Below are positions 21,443 to 32,040 of a DNA stretch of 64,000 bases, piece by piece. The notes below the pieces were generated by a model. It made no database searches, was not told the origin of the DNA, and saw nothing but the letters and a program-made list of their open reading frames with translations. The translations under genes and the position numbers were made by a program. The stretch covers positions 5,239,736-5,303,735 of the forward strand of contig NC_090619.1 in the NCBI RefSeq assembly GCF_004359215.1, given 5' to 3'. Numbering within the stretch: position 1 is the first letter of the stretch; each line of letters opens with the position of its first letter. Origin of the DNA: Bremia lactucae. Taxonomy: Eukaryota > Oomycota > Peronosporomycetes > Peronosporales > Peronosporaceae.

Positions 21443-22552
21443 ATGCTCCGTTGCTTTCGTGGTGCACGTGAACGCCCACATGCACTTCAAAGCAAAGGAT
21501 ACAACATTTTTCAATCCTTGAAAGTCACCTTTGCCACCACGACGAGTCGAATTGTCGGAACTAGAATTTTCAACGCGCGTGATTGGATCGATAAAGTTGC
21601 TCCAAGTTTGCACACCTTTCTTGCTCAAAAGAAGCACCTACTTGTGCCAAACAAATTCAAAGTGCCGCACGGAGACCCTCAATGGCCTCAAAAGGCATGG
21701 GGGTATCGCTTAGGTCTATACTGCAAGATGTTGCGCGCGCGAAGGAGCAGCGGTAAGAGCTTACCACTCTTTGCACTAGAAGAGTTAGAAGCGCTTGGCT
21801 TCCCTTGGACTATGTGGCAATATAAGTGGGACTTGCTGGTGCTGCCATCGTTAATACGATTTAGGGAAATCAATGGCCACTGCGACGTACCATGGAACTT
21901 TGTTGTCCCGGAAGGGGATAATGCATGGCCAAAATGTTTATGGGGACTCAAACTCGGATATCTTGTCAGGGGCATAAAACACTCTAATACTTACAGAGCG
22001 CAAGTCGAGCGATCTCACGAAATTTTAATGGACATTGGCTTTTCAACGCAACGCTGGGACACTCGTATGTGGGATAATAAGATTTTTCCAGCTTTGAAGG
22101 CGTTCAAGCGCGAATTCGGACACTGCAACGTACCTAATTATTTTATTGTGCCAAACGAAAGTCCGTGGCCAGAAGCGACGCGAGGATTACGTCTGGGTAA
22201 AGTCATAATTAATATACACTCTGTAGGCAACTACGAAAGAATGACATCGCGAGATAAAGAGAAGCTAAAGGAGCTCGGTGTTGTATGGTCTCAATTTGAT
22301 GATCGATGGACAAACCGAATCTTGCCAGCGCTTAGAACGTTCCGACAATTGCACCAGTCTGGGTGGGTTCCGGCTAGTTTTGTTGTTCCACACGAAGAGC
22401 CCTGGCCGAAAGCCTCTTATGGACTGAGACTTGGAAATACATTTAGGAACGTGCGATATTATGATGCATTCTCGTCCTATGTGGAACGAGATAGAGAACA
22501 ATTAAATGAAATCAAGATTGATTTCAAGGTAGATATGAAGTCGGCGCGATAA
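21443..22552 (+). CDS. Helicase-associated (HA)-type repeat protein, about 369 aa
   Basis: This is an intronless frame. The first ATG is at 21443 (MLRCFRGARERPHAL). The frame is open upstream, but only with non-ATG codons. Four repeats of about 75 residues follow the pattern W....P.L..F......VP..F.VP....WP....G..LG.......... LG..W. Examples are LHTFLAQKKHLLVPNKFKVP, LIRFREINGHCDVPWNFVVP, LKAFKREFGHCNVPNYFIVP and LRTFRQLHQSGWVPASFVVP. This resembles the helicase-associated domain repeats (PF03457-like) that are numerous in stramenopiles and whose role is not known. The Arg-rich, acid-poor first 45 residues could be a mitochondrial presequence. There is no helicase motor in the protein. Confidence 0.75.
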   Translation: MLRCFRGARERPHALQSKGYNIFQSLKVTFATTTSRIVGTRIFNARDWIDKVAPSLHTFLAQKKHLLVPNKFKVPHGDPQWPQKAWGYRLGLYCKMLRARRSSGKSLPLFALEELEALGFPWTMWQYKWDLLVLPSLIRFREINGHCDVPWNFVVPEGDNAWPKCLWGLKLGYLVRGIKHSNTYRAQVERSHEILMDIGFSTQRWDTRMWDNKIFPALKAFKREFGHCNVPNYFIVPNESPWPEATRGLRLGKVIINIHSVGNYERMTSRDKEKLKELGVVWSQFDDRWTNRILPALRTFRQLHQSGWVPASFVVPHEEPWPKASYGLRLGNTFRNVRYYDAFSSYVERDREQLNEIKIDFKVDMKSAR

Positions 22553-22958
22553 AAAATTAGTGGAAAGCTGCGTGACGCAATTAGAAATACCATTTTCTAT
22601 GTGCAGTTGTCAGTTTTTAAACGGAATTATAACATTTTGCGGCTACTGCTTTGAAGAGCTTGGCAAATTTCGAATTAATTAAAGGGCCACTTTTTGTCTG
22701 GTAGAGAACTATTATGAATGGAGCGATTATTTGATTGCTATAATTATAGGTAAATCGTAATGTTTGTAGCAAGCTGTAAAATGATGTTCGATCTACGATT
22801 TAATTATCAGGAAGAAACGGTACCCACAGTTAAAGAAACAACATGACCGAAATTCGAATGTAAAAATTAAGTAATTGACTTTCACTTACTGTGAGTCAAC
22901 TTTTACTCTGTGCAATCAAAATGAAGCGGTGTGGCCAACATCATTTTGAAAAGTAGAA
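22553..22958. other. Intergenic, HA-type gene to SPT3
   Basis: AT-rich, about 400 bp. I see no gene or repeat here. It should contain the SPT3 promoter. Confidence 0.5.
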
Positions 22959-24836
22959 ATGGCCATCTCCGCAAACGATAGTCTCGTCGAAGAGGAAGCT
23001 CCTGGGGCCGAGAACGATTATGGTCTGCAAGACCTATCTCGTCTTCCTTTATTAGAACAGGTCCATCGCCTATTTCATGCCATACAATACAACTATCCTT
23101 ACAAAGAGGTAGGCGCAACCACTACAATTCCATATGTTGAAAAAATCATTACTTTATATAAAACCCGTGCAGACCACTGCATGGAAGACATTGCCACTGG
23201 ATCAAAAGAAGAAAATGCTAGATTACATCCGTGATAAGCGCAAAAATCTACAGCAGAACGACGCAGTCTCCACAAACGCGACAAGCACAGTACTTGAGGT
23301 CAAGACAGAAAGCAAGGACCGTACCGCGGACGTTCCAATGGCCATTAAGTCGGATCCGTATCTCCGAATGCTGCAGCAAAGAAGGTTGCACCCAGCAGAA
23401 GTCGTCGTTAAAGATCAAAGTGGATCGTTTGAGCATCCAAATAGTGCCTACGTTGCGCCAGCGCAGGTGCCGCGGTACACACCAGTTGAGCCCAAGTATA
23501 AACCACGCTGGCAAGTTGCAGAAGGAGAGTTTTTTGACGAAATTTGCGCTTGTGGTGTGAAACATGATGTGGCTAAAAAAGTTAAAAAAACGTCGTTAAT
23601 ACTGCATACAATTAGTGCAATGATGAGTACGTTTGGGGACAGTACGCAGTCGTGTCTAAGTGCGGTAGAAGAGGTGCAGACACTGGGTGTGTAAATTATC
23701 ATTGCTGGTATTGTATATGAGAAGCACTGGTTACCCTCTTGATCTTTGGTTGTAGTCGGTGATTTCATGCGAAAGGCTTTGAGTTCCTTGAAACCAGAAG
23801 TTCTGACGGCGACGTCGTGTCTTAGAGTACGAAAATGTTTGCTGGTGAGGGCTTCAAAGTCATGAATTGATGCTGACTAAGCTTGTTTTCGTGCAGGCGC
23901 TGGTGGATATTTTTGACAAAGAAGCCTTATATTACGGTCGTTGGAGAGAGTTTCGTGGCGAGGTAAAGTACGACGAAAATGAGCTTGAAGATGTTGAAGA
24001 AGAGGAGCTTGCAGACGAATTGGATCTTTTTGCTGTATCGGAGGCCGACGATGTTTTTAACGAAGCATTTCTGGTACGGTGGCCGTGTCAGTGGGCATAA
24101 TTATAAGTCTTCTGTTATCTTAATGGACGTTTAACTGGGTGCAGGAACGAATACGATTTGCCGACGAGCGAACGAAAACGATGGACTGGAGTATCTATGA
24201 TTCGTTTGCAAGAGGTCGTAAATTAAATTTTATGAAGAACAAGGCGCATGAATTTCGGGAATGGCTGGACCTTGAAAACCTTTCTCGGGCATCGCTTGAA
24301 TTTTTAAATTTCGTGGCTTATCATAAGTATGTATTTTTTTTTCGCGCTGTAAATTAGCCAAGTGCAACTAATATTGCTACCTTATCGTGATAGTATTGGA
24401 CGAGTAGTGGAGTTGGCAATCAAGAATCGGACTGGCAACGAATTAAAACAATTGGAAACCCCTTTACTAAAGAAGGACATTACGTAAGAATTGCATTTGA
24501 ATGTTTTTGATTTTGTATGAAGTACAATACTGAGACGTGTACGTGAATTGCAGGTCTGTGGCGTCGGCATTTTGTCAAGCACGACCTCTTTCTAAGCGCA
24601 CTGGTCGACGACCTGCTGCAAAGTCTCGACGAGTTGGTTCTAATGCCGCAAATAGCAAGAAGGTTCGCGTCGAAAGTGAAGCTGTAGCGTCTGAACCAGC
24701 AGACACGAAGAAATTCAACACTAGGTCCACTTTCACAGGGGCTAAAAAGTCTAGCTCAAAATCAGATCCAGCTAAAAGTATTGAGCCAACTGTTCCGCGT
24801 AATATCAGAGCTACGCGACTGAAAAAGTTGCGATGA
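22959..24836 (+). CDS. SPT3: SPT3 homologue, SAGA histone-fold subunit, 494 aa
   Basis: Seven proposed exons are 22959-23108, 23173-23686, 23756-23844, 23897-24073, 24145-24326, 24394-24483 and 24554-24836 (1485 bases, in frame). The centre carries a histone fold (LILHTISAMMSTFGDS, SAVEEVQTLVGDFMRKAL, RVRKCLLALVDIFD). An acidic linker follows, then the segment diagnostic of SPT3/SUPT3H: FADERTKTMDWSIYDSF, RKLNFMKNKAHEFREWLDLE, FLNFVAYHNIGRVVELAI. The C-terminus is Lys/Ser-rich. SPT3 in SAGA helps deliver TBP to promoters. The roughly 200-residue N-terminal extension (LLEQVHRLFHAIQYNYPYKE, AWKTLPLDQKKKMLDYIRDK) is not part of the animal or yeast proteins as I know them. The splice sites all follow GT-AG, and the join at 23686/23756 restores the second histone-fold helix. 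Confidence 0.85.
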
Positions 24837-26102
24837 GTGTACTTATCATTACAAAGAATGGCGAACCGTTAATAATACTACAAAGTTCAGTTTGAAGTAC
24901 TCGCGAATTTCATTTTGATTTTTGCAGAATTATTTTTGTTGTCTATTGCTTAAAACTGCGAGGCACAGTCATACCCTCACTTTTGCTGCGGCTTATCCTA
25001 AAATTTCTGCTTTAAATACACGATATAACTAAAGACTATTTGGATATTGAATTGATCGTGCTGTATATTCTGCATTGCAGTCTTAACGCTTATTGATAAT
25101 TTTCAACAAAAATAGTTTGCTGACCACGCATTTTGACCACTGGAAATGATTAAAGCCTCATTGCACATTTTTCCAAAGACGGGTTTGAGCGAAGAGCTTA
25201 CCCGCAAAGAGACGAGAGTTAAGCTGAATAAGAAAGACATGTGTCTATATGAGGTAATGGCGGCCTAATGTTGTTCGCGAAATGTCATCCGTTGATAAAA
25301 TCTAAAAGTTAGCAAATATTAAAAAAGGCTAAAAATTTCATAAGCACCTACTGACAAAGAGCTGCCGGTCAAATTTCAATTTGTTTGTCTCAAAAACGAC
25401 ATACAGATTTAAGTCATCGACCTTGCAACACGCGCACACGAGTCCACATAATTAAGAAGAGGTTTCTTTGCATACAATTATCGATTTTTTCGTGGTCGCG
25501 GTTGGAGCACGACCATAGTGAAGAAATGCTCAAAGATGCGTCGTGGGCTTGACAGGAACTATGCCGAATGCTGCCAGATGGTGGGGCTATAACGAGCATG
25601 TGTTGCTGCAATAAGTCAGAGCCAATGACAGGCACTTCAATAGTATGCTCTGAACGACAGAAGAATCCTTTTTTTACTAGAAATAAAACAATAGCGAGCC
25701 GCTGTTTATTAATACTGATATGCGCCGAAATGTTGCATCCCTGCTACTCCGAAACGGTTTAATTTCTCATACACGTTATAGAGCGAATATTAACGTTCGC
25801 CACAAATGTGACCAGCGGCAAGAAAAGAATCGCCGTGACTTATAGCGTAAGATTGGTTCGTTGAAAGAGTCCATACTAGATTACATGCGATCATGTTTTA
25901 TTCCATACTTAGGTGCCTCTTAAGTAAAAAATAGTCAGAAAGTCAGAAATTCAAATCCCTTTCATACGGATGGTAGGATTCGCTATCCTATAGAAAAGTT
26001 TTGCTTGTGAAAGTGGGGACCCTGTCTGATTGGCTAAAGCTTTTCTGCCGCTCGAAACAGTGATACATCATTTCCGCCTTTCGAGCGCAAGCATCGGCAA
26101 CA
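24837..26102. other. Intergenic, 1.27 kb, one small frame
   Basis: Mostly AT-rich with no recognisable gene. A 40-codon frame at 25146-25268 (MIKASLHIFPKTGLSEELTR) ends beyond a GTAATG donor-like site and might be a stray exon or a gene remnant. I cannot assign it. Nothing transposon-like was found here. Confidence 0.4.
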
Positions 26103-26799
26103 ATGGATGACGTGTCTTTAAAGCAGAAGCAGACGGACGACAAGGAGCTAGACAACCTTATGTTTGACGGCGAAAAGGAGGAAATGTCGGTGAAAAAGAA
26201 CCTGTCACAGTACCACGACGTCGACTCGGACGGCGAGGCCTCTGCCAAATCAGGAGATCGCTCGTCGGTGAGCAATGTTTTGCCCGTGGATAAGCTCAAG
26301 AATGGCGCCAACACGGCCTCCAAGTATGCTTCCAGCAATGCTTAATTTCTTTCGTGCGGTGAATTCAGAGTTTTGCGTATTTTACGTATGTGCAGGGTGT
26401 TGGGCCAGACCTTTTCAATGTTTAAGGAAAAGTCGGGCGCCGCGCTGGAAGCAGCGAAGTCCTCGAATGCTGGTAAAACAATTGCTGGGGGATTGAATAG
26501 TGCAGCTAATGCCAGCCAAGAGAAGTATGGGAAGCTGAAAGAGACGGGCGCTTTTAAGAAATCATCGAATCTTGCGAGTGGCGCCTATGAGCGGACGTCC
26601 TTTGTTGCTTCTGGTGCCCTGGAAAAGGTACATGACTAGTTTCATATTCTCTTGTAGCTATGCTAATGCATGTGGCTATTTTAATGCGTGGCAGGCTCGC
26701 GCAGCATCTTCGACAGGACTGGAGAAAGCCAAGACCACGGCTGCGGCCGGTATTGAGACCATTAAGTCAAAGACAGGTAGTAAAAAGGGTGGAGAGTGA
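26103..26799 (+). CDS. Small Ala/Lys/Ser-rich protein with amphipathic repeats, 185 aa, unknown function
   Basis: Proposed exons are 26103-26323, 26396-26627 and 26695-26799 (558 bases, in frame). The N-terminal 70 residues are acidic and polar (DDKELDNLMFDGEKEEMSVK, DVDSDGEASAKSGDRSS). The rest is a run of helical segments with few bulky residues: VLGQTFSMFKEKSGAALEAA, AGGLNSAANASQEKYGKLKE, SGAYERTSFVASGALEKARA, TGLEKAKTTAAAGIETIKSK. The loose period of about 11 residues with Lys/Glu edges looks like a surface-seeking amphipathic helix, of the kind found in synuclein-like or late-embryogenesis proteins, but this is only a resemblance. No signal peptide or membrane span is seen. It does not match a family I know. 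Confidence 0.7.
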
Positions 26800-27079
26800 C
26801 TTCGTGGTGACGAGCTGTCTTTGTGTGCTACAAACGAGTGTTTATACTACTGCTTGCTGGAGGATTCTTCTAACGACCTTTTTTCTTGAGCATTTATTTT
26901 TTTGCAAATTATCAAGCAGAGCAATCTACAACTACTCTAAATTAGTGTATCCATTTTGTACAAAACGAGCTATTATTCCATTTGTTTTTAAATTTAATTT
27001 TTTTTGCATTGATAAAAGGCTTAATTAAAAAAAAACGAGCCCGACATCAATCCTTCTGTAGTTTTATTATTCCGGTATG

Positions 27080-27902
27080 TTAAACTTTTGCGCTTATTAA
27101 CAAAAAATAACTCGTAAAGGTGTCAGCGACATGGATAACATTAGGCATCGTAGATGTAGCGGTGTCTTGTGACGATTTTGGAATGTGCACAATTCGCGGA
27201 ACATGCCTCTCCAAGTCACGAGCAATTCCAGCATCAACTGTTCCAAAAGAATTAACAGACATTAGCACTAACTCCCATTATTAAGTAAGTTACCTTACCT
27301 TCCACATGAATTTGAGGTTCAATTTGCCGTACAAACGCAATTTTTCCAATTGCTGTGGTGCAAAAAAGGATTTTGTGGGCCTTCACGCCCCCAAGCGTCG
27401 AGTTGGAGCTCTTCAACTCCGGATGTGTTGCCACAAAGTCACGAATGCGCTGCATACTAGCAGTGTCGCCAGCGTCTTTTACTACAAATAACAGATGCAG
27501 GTCGGCCACGTAGGACAGATCGGCCAATAAATGCGGCACTTCGTCGTCTGTCCAAGCCAAGGATTCCGGATTCTCGGTCTTTACTAGCGCGTCACCACTC
27601 ACAGTGATACACCGCGCGCCATTACGGATAGGCAGTGTGAAATGCAGACGTGCTTGCCGATCATTAAGTCCCGTAGTAGAGATCGCCGTACGCTTAGACG
27701 ATAAAGATAGCGCCGCAGCGGTTGACGGTGCCATTCGAGCCAAGTTCGCCGCAGCAGCTCCAGCGAGCGGTATATCCCCTTGCCGCAACTGCTGTATATA
27801 GACGTAGCCTGTGCTAAGCATAACGACTAGGAGAATAACGAGAATGCCCAATAAACTGTCGTCGATCATGCTGTCCACCACCTCAGGACTCTTAGCGCTC
27901 AT
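27080..27902 (-). CDS. PEX22: PEX22-like peroxisome biogenesis membrane protein, 253 aa
   Basis: Minus-strand exons are 27902-27299 and 27237-27080 (762 bases, in frame). The first ATG is 27902 (MSAKSPEVVDS); the longer frame lacks an ATG. A single membrane span lies near residues 16-37 (LLGILVILLVVMLSTGYVYI). The soluble domain contains VADLHLLFVVKDAGD, AHKILFCTTAIGKIAFVRQI and RDLERHVPRIVHIPK, which matches the Rossmann-like domain of PEX22 as known in plants. PEX22 anchors the ubiquitin-conjugating enzyme PEX4 at the peroxisome for receptor recycling. The gene is divergent from TRAPPC6 with about 115 bp between the start codons. I rate the family call as likely but not certain. Confidence 0.65.
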
Positions 27903-28017
27903 AATGGCTCCACGGTTTACGCGATTATGAACCTTCAAGTAACCACGTGTCACAAACAATTTCCAATTAGTGACCTAGTTGGCGAATATTACTGAATCTC
28001 ACACTAATTTATTGAAA
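27903..28017. promoter_or_regulatory. Short bidirectional promoter region, PEX22 / TRAPPC6
   Basis: Only 115 bp separate the two divergent start codons, so the transcription start sites and both 5' leaders must fit here or overlap the genes. The stretch is AT-rich. No clear initiator consensus was found. Confidence 0.5.
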
Positions 28018-28612
28018 ATGAAGGAGGTAGCGGACGGGTGCTTCCAGCAGCTCTATGGCGAGATTGTGCGCTCTGTGGTCCGTCAGTAGACCTTACTGTG
28101 TGCTAGTAATAACTATACGTGTGCTGATACACCTATTGCTGCAGCTTGAGCGCTACCCGTGGCAAGTTCAGAGTGCCAAAGCGACGACCTTAACTGCAGA
28201 GGAGGAGGCGGCGCACCGGGAATCCGTCGTTATCAAGCTGGAGGCTATGGGTTATGACGTAGGCTGTCGCTATGCTGAACGTGCAGCGAGAGAGCGTCCT
28301 CGTATGATTGAGCCATTGGACGTGATCAAATTTGTGTGCAAGGACTTTTGGATTGCCATCTTCAAGAAGCAAATCGATAAGTTACAAACCAACCACCGCG
28401 GTGTTTTCGTGGTGCAGGATTTTAGCTTTCGATGGCTGGCAGGGATATCTGCTGCAACTGATCAGGAGACAAGAGAAATGGCACTTTTGTTTCTAGTCTT
28501 TCCTTGTGGTATGATACGAGGAGCACTTGCCAATCTCGGACTTTCAGCCATTGTCAATGCCGATGTCCCTGACGTCCGGGCACTTCCTGGATGTACGTTA
28601 CTTAAATACTGA
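28018..28612 (+). CDS. TRAPPC6: TRAPP complex subunit 6 (TRAPPC6/Trs33), 175 aa
   Basis: Exon 1 is 28018-28077 (MKEVADGCFQQLYGEIVRSV) and exon 2 is 28145-28612. The sum is 528 bases, in frame. The larger frame starting upstream of exon 2 reads through the intron. The protein contains LEAMGYDVGCRYAERAARER, VIKFVCKDFWIAIFKKQIDK, LQTNHRGVFVVQDFSFRWL and FPCGMIRGALANLGLSAIV. This is the Bet3-like fold of TRAPPC6/Trs33 at the usual length. The complex tethers ER-derived vesicles and acts as a Rab1/Ypt1 exchange factor at the Golgi. The donor at 28078 (GTCCGT) is a weak match, so the exact exon 1 end could move by a few codons. The gene is convergent with the next one, 155 bp away. Confidence 0.88.
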
Positions 28613-28767
28613 TATCAAGAAGATGGATACATTGTGATTAATTTTTTTATGGTCGTCAACTTTTAATATTCAACAGGTTTATTTAACATTAAAATTAAGC
28701 AAAGCTAATTATTTGATTGCGTATGGGGTACTACGGACCATAATCTAAACTCTATGATTATGTAACC

Positions 28768-30429
28768 TCACCTTTCTTCGTTACTCTTAAGCAAAGTTTG
28801 CTTCCCAAAGGACTCGATAAACGCATCGAGCTCATCCGAATGGCCTCCACGAGCGCGACCTCTTGGCAAATGATCCGGACGATACAAATCGATAATCAGC
28901 ACTAACCGCGTCGCATCGGGATGGTGGTTAAATGCGTAGTGTAGCTTGCTATCGTCAAATACGATAAACTTACGCTCTTGATGGTACGTGGTCTCTCCAC
29001 TGACTACCATGGCGCAGCATGGATCCCCGTTCGATAATGTAGGCACGACAAGCGGAAAATGAACACGTAGCACATAATTCGCCAAGTCTGCCCAACCTCG
29101 GTGAGCAGACAGCGTCGTGTCGGGACCTAATTTGGAGAACAATGCCGTACGAATATGCGGCACCTTTTTTAAAAGCTCCGTCGTACGTGGACACATGGAG
29201 CATGTGCGAGGAACCCACGTGATTTTGGATGCGTCAGAGGCTGGAAAGGTGTAACAAAACGGGAACACCCGCCACTCGTTATTGCCATCGGTATAGTGTT
29301 TTTCTGGCCAGAATGGCCATGTTGTCATTTGTTGCACGGCTTCCATTTCCTCTAGTATCACATGGTAGTTGTGTTTCAGCAAATCAAGCTGCGGAAAGAG
29401 GTCGCGATAGGGATAATAATTGGGCATATCATCATCCTGAATCGCTTCTTCGCTTTCGTCTTTTTCGTCTTGACTTATCTGCTCTTCCGGTATATTGCAA
29501 GCTTTTGTCTTTCGTAAACAAACGAAATGGTACTCTATCTCACCACGATGTAGCAAGTTATAAAGTCGCGAGTTCTGAATGAAAAATAAAGTCTCGAGCT
29601 CAGAATGACGTATGGGAGGTGTGAATTTATAAATCAAGTCTCGCAAGGCACTCGAGCTGAGCTCCGAACTCTTCACTGCTTGATTTGTTACTCGTTGCTC
29701 TTGCAAAACTTCATATGGCAATTCATTGGTTCTTGTCGATGAATTTGGCGACACAAACGACTGTATCAAATGATCTGCTGCTACGTTTGGAGGAATATAG
29801 TCGGCGATAAACAATAATCCTCCGGGCTTGAGCACACGTAAGATTTCAGTCGCTGCCGTTTCAAGATTGGGCATTTCTTGTATACTTTGAACGGCGACGG
29901 CAACGTCTACCGATTCCGGTAACAAGCTTTTCATTCTCTCGCATGAATGATGGTATAACCGAAGCGGTTTTGCACGATTCTTGGGCAGGTGCTCGCTAAA
30001 GCGTTTCCAAACCTCTTTACTGCGTTCTAATGCTTGACTAGAGATATCTAAACCCATTATTTCGGCATTCGGATACAGCGTCTGCAGTTCGCAGAGACCG
30101 CCACCTGCACCACAGCCAATGTCTATAATCGTTAGTTCTTTATCTCTTCGCTCCTCATGCTTTCCATCGATATCGAGTAGTTTCTTGTATAGCTCGAGCT
30201 GACATCGGTCACCCTGATGCAGCTGAATATAGCTGTCGGCGCTATCGGAAGCGGCTGTGATGGCCGCTGTGCTCGGATCTATGTACGTGCCTTCGCTCGA
30301 ATGGAAGCCCACATTGCAGCATACGCGGTGGTGCTCGGCATAAATTGGTGAGCGGAAGACTCGATCGTAGAAATCGCAAACACTGCTTTCGGACACTTTT
30401 TTGGCTTCGACATGTTCGTCAAAAACCAT
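28768..30429 (-). CDS. Methyltransferase fused to an aspartyl/asparaginyl beta-hydroxylase domain, 553 aa
   Basis: This is a single intronless frame from an ATG at 30429. The N-terminal half is a class I SAM-dependent methyltransferase: motif I IIDIGCGAGGGLCEL near residues 102-116, AEIMGLDISSQALERSKEVW, and EILRVLKPGGLLFIADYIPP. The C-terminal part (about 370-545) resembles Asp/Asn beta-hydroxylases: NNEWRVFPFCY, TLSAHRGWADLANYVLRVHF, ERKFIVFDDSKLHYAFNHHP and TRLVLIIDLYRP. The His of HRG and the His of DDSKLH are placed as the two iron ligands, and the Arg near 506 would bind 2-oxoglutarate. A charged acidic linker separates the halves. Substrates of both halves are unknown to me, and no signal peptide is seen. 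The fusion is unbroken by stops and so seems genuine. Confidence 0.8.
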   Translation of the reverse strand: MVFDEHVEAKKVSESSVCDFYDRVFRSPIYAEHHRVCCNVGFHSSEGTYIDPSTAAITAASDSADSYIQLHQGDRCQLELYKKLLDIDGKHEERRDKELTIIDIGCGAGGGLCELQTLYPNAEIMGLDISSQALERSKEVWKRFSEHLPKNRAKPLRLYHHSCERMKSLLPESVDVAVAVQSIQEMPNLETAATEILRVLKPGGLLFIADYIPPNVAADHLIQSFVSPNSSTRTNELPYEVLQEQRVTNQAVKSSELSSSALRDLIYKFTPPIRHSELETLFFIQNSRLYNLLHRGEIEYHFVCLRKTKACNIPEEQISQDEKDESEEAIQDDDMPNYYPYRDLFPQLDLLKHNYHVILEEMEAVQQMTTWPFWPEKHYTDGNNEWRVFPFCYTFPASDASKITWVPRTCSMCPRTTELLKKVPHIRTALFSKLGPDTTLSAHRGWADLANYVLRVHFPLVVPTLSNGDPCCAMVVSGETTYHQERKFIVFDDSKLHYAFNHHPDATRLVLIIDLYRPDHLPRGRARGGHSDELDAFIESFGKQTLLKSNEER

Positions 30430-31319
30430 GCCTTCAGATTTTGGCGTCTTACGATCAAATAGACGAATTTAATCATTTTAACAAAAGATTGTTTCTTTAT
30501 CGTTTACTCGTACTATGGTTGGCTTCTTCGAGGATGGGTGCTTTCTGCCACGTGGACAACAAAACACAGTTAGTCCTGTTAATTTTAATACAGTAATTCG
30601 AATTCCTGCTTCGAATACTGTTCCTTGTTAATATGAATCACAATCAAATATCTTCTACAACAAGTTACTAGAGAAATTGGTTTCAAAACATTATGCAATA
30701 TGACTTTAACGATTCTAAAATCTCGTGTAAGGAGGGTTCATCTCCCGTAGTGAATACTTGTAGCTTTCAATTAATTAAGTTTCGCAAAGCTGTCATATTG
30801 ACAAGAGAAACATCCTTCACTCTATGAATAAAGTGGAGTCACACCGCTTTGACAAAATTTCGAATCATGTTCGAATTTGTATGCAGGTTTATTTATATCA
30901 TTTTTAATTTTAATTTTGTCTTTTATATTAATTAAACGAAAAGATGATTTAGAAAAGTTGACAGCTTATGAAGGCGAATTTACATTATTTTTTTTCATGA
31001 AATTAAATTTTCTAAGAAATTAAAGTAATTATCCACGTATCATATAATAACTATTATATTATAGTATGATTCAATAATTTAGCTTCAATTAAATTGCAAT
31101 TTTTTTAGAAATATTTTTCTTAAATGCTCACCATATGCTGAGCGCTAAAGCACAATATGAAAGCTGCTTTTTGTCTTTTTCATTTGCTGAGTGCTAAAAA
31201 GCACAATGCGAAAGCCGTTCTTCTCATATGCTGAAAAGCACACTATTTTTACAGCAAAACAAACCTCTTAAAACCTTATGCGGGGGTTCATAAAAAAGAA
31301 CATTTCGCATTCAAACATG
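30430..31319. other. AT-rich intergenic region before the copia nest
   Basis: About 890 bp of strongly AT-rich sequence. No gene was found. Its right part (31129-31250) holds a degenerate repeat described separately. Confidence 0.5.
31129..31250. repeat. Degenerate repeats around CATATGCTGAGCGCTAAAGC
   Basis: Three imperfect copies of a unit containing GCTGAGNGCTAAAnGCACAATnnGAAAGC occur at about 31130, 31184 and 31231. Spacing is roughly 50-55 bp. They precede the first gag codons of the copia copy and may be leftover LTR or leader sequence. Confidence 0.5.
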
Positions 31320-31387
31320 CAAGCTGGGTCTATGGGCAGCAGCCAACTAAGGAACGAGATAAGTGAAACTACCGGGCTTCCAAAGCA

Positions 31388-32040
31388 ATGGAATGGGAGG
31401 ATTTAGGCTTTTACAAGCACCTAGTAATTATTGCATTTGAAGAAGAAAATATGGACGCGATTGCGATAGGTGAAATTGATCGCTCGAAGCTGCATACCGA
31501 GAAGGACCGGAAAACATACGACAAAATGCAGATTAAACTGAAGCGCAGAATATTGAGTTCGCTGTCAGCTGATCTATCACCACGCGTATATGGAATAAAA
31601 TGGGTACTGAAATGTGGACACACCTCTTAGGGTATTCTTATAAAAAACAAAACTTTAAGACCAAGTCAATCAACATAAGTGTCACGCACGATAGGTTGCA
31701 GAATGCGAGAGTCAACACAGGAAAAATCATTGAGGGGCATGTGGTGTATATGATAAACCTTCGCGAACGCCTGGTGACACTTCTAGCTACAGTTGATGAT
31801 AACCAAATGAAGAAGGTCATCATGATTAGCTTACATAGAACTCAACAATTTCAAATGTATCACAATCAAGTTGTGATTGCTATAAATTACGTAGATACCC
31901 CAGAGAAGCTGCGTGGTGCAAAACTGATTCAAAATTGTGCCCAACAAGCGAACAAAACAATTACTTATCAACATGTTGCTGATAGAAAAGCTGAGTATCG
32001 ACCACCGACACAGATTAGAGATTAAAGCAACGTACCCAAG
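31388..32040 (+). pseudogene. copia-1 gag (UBN2-like) remnant
   Basis: Two frames, 31388-31630 and 31600-32025, read FYKHLVIIAFEEENMDAIAI, LKRRILSSLSADLSPRVYGI, GEMWTHL, NARVNTGKIIEGHVVYMINL and DNQMKKVIMISL. This is the copia-type Gag pattern. The frames are offset by a frameshift near 31610. Confidence 0.7.
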
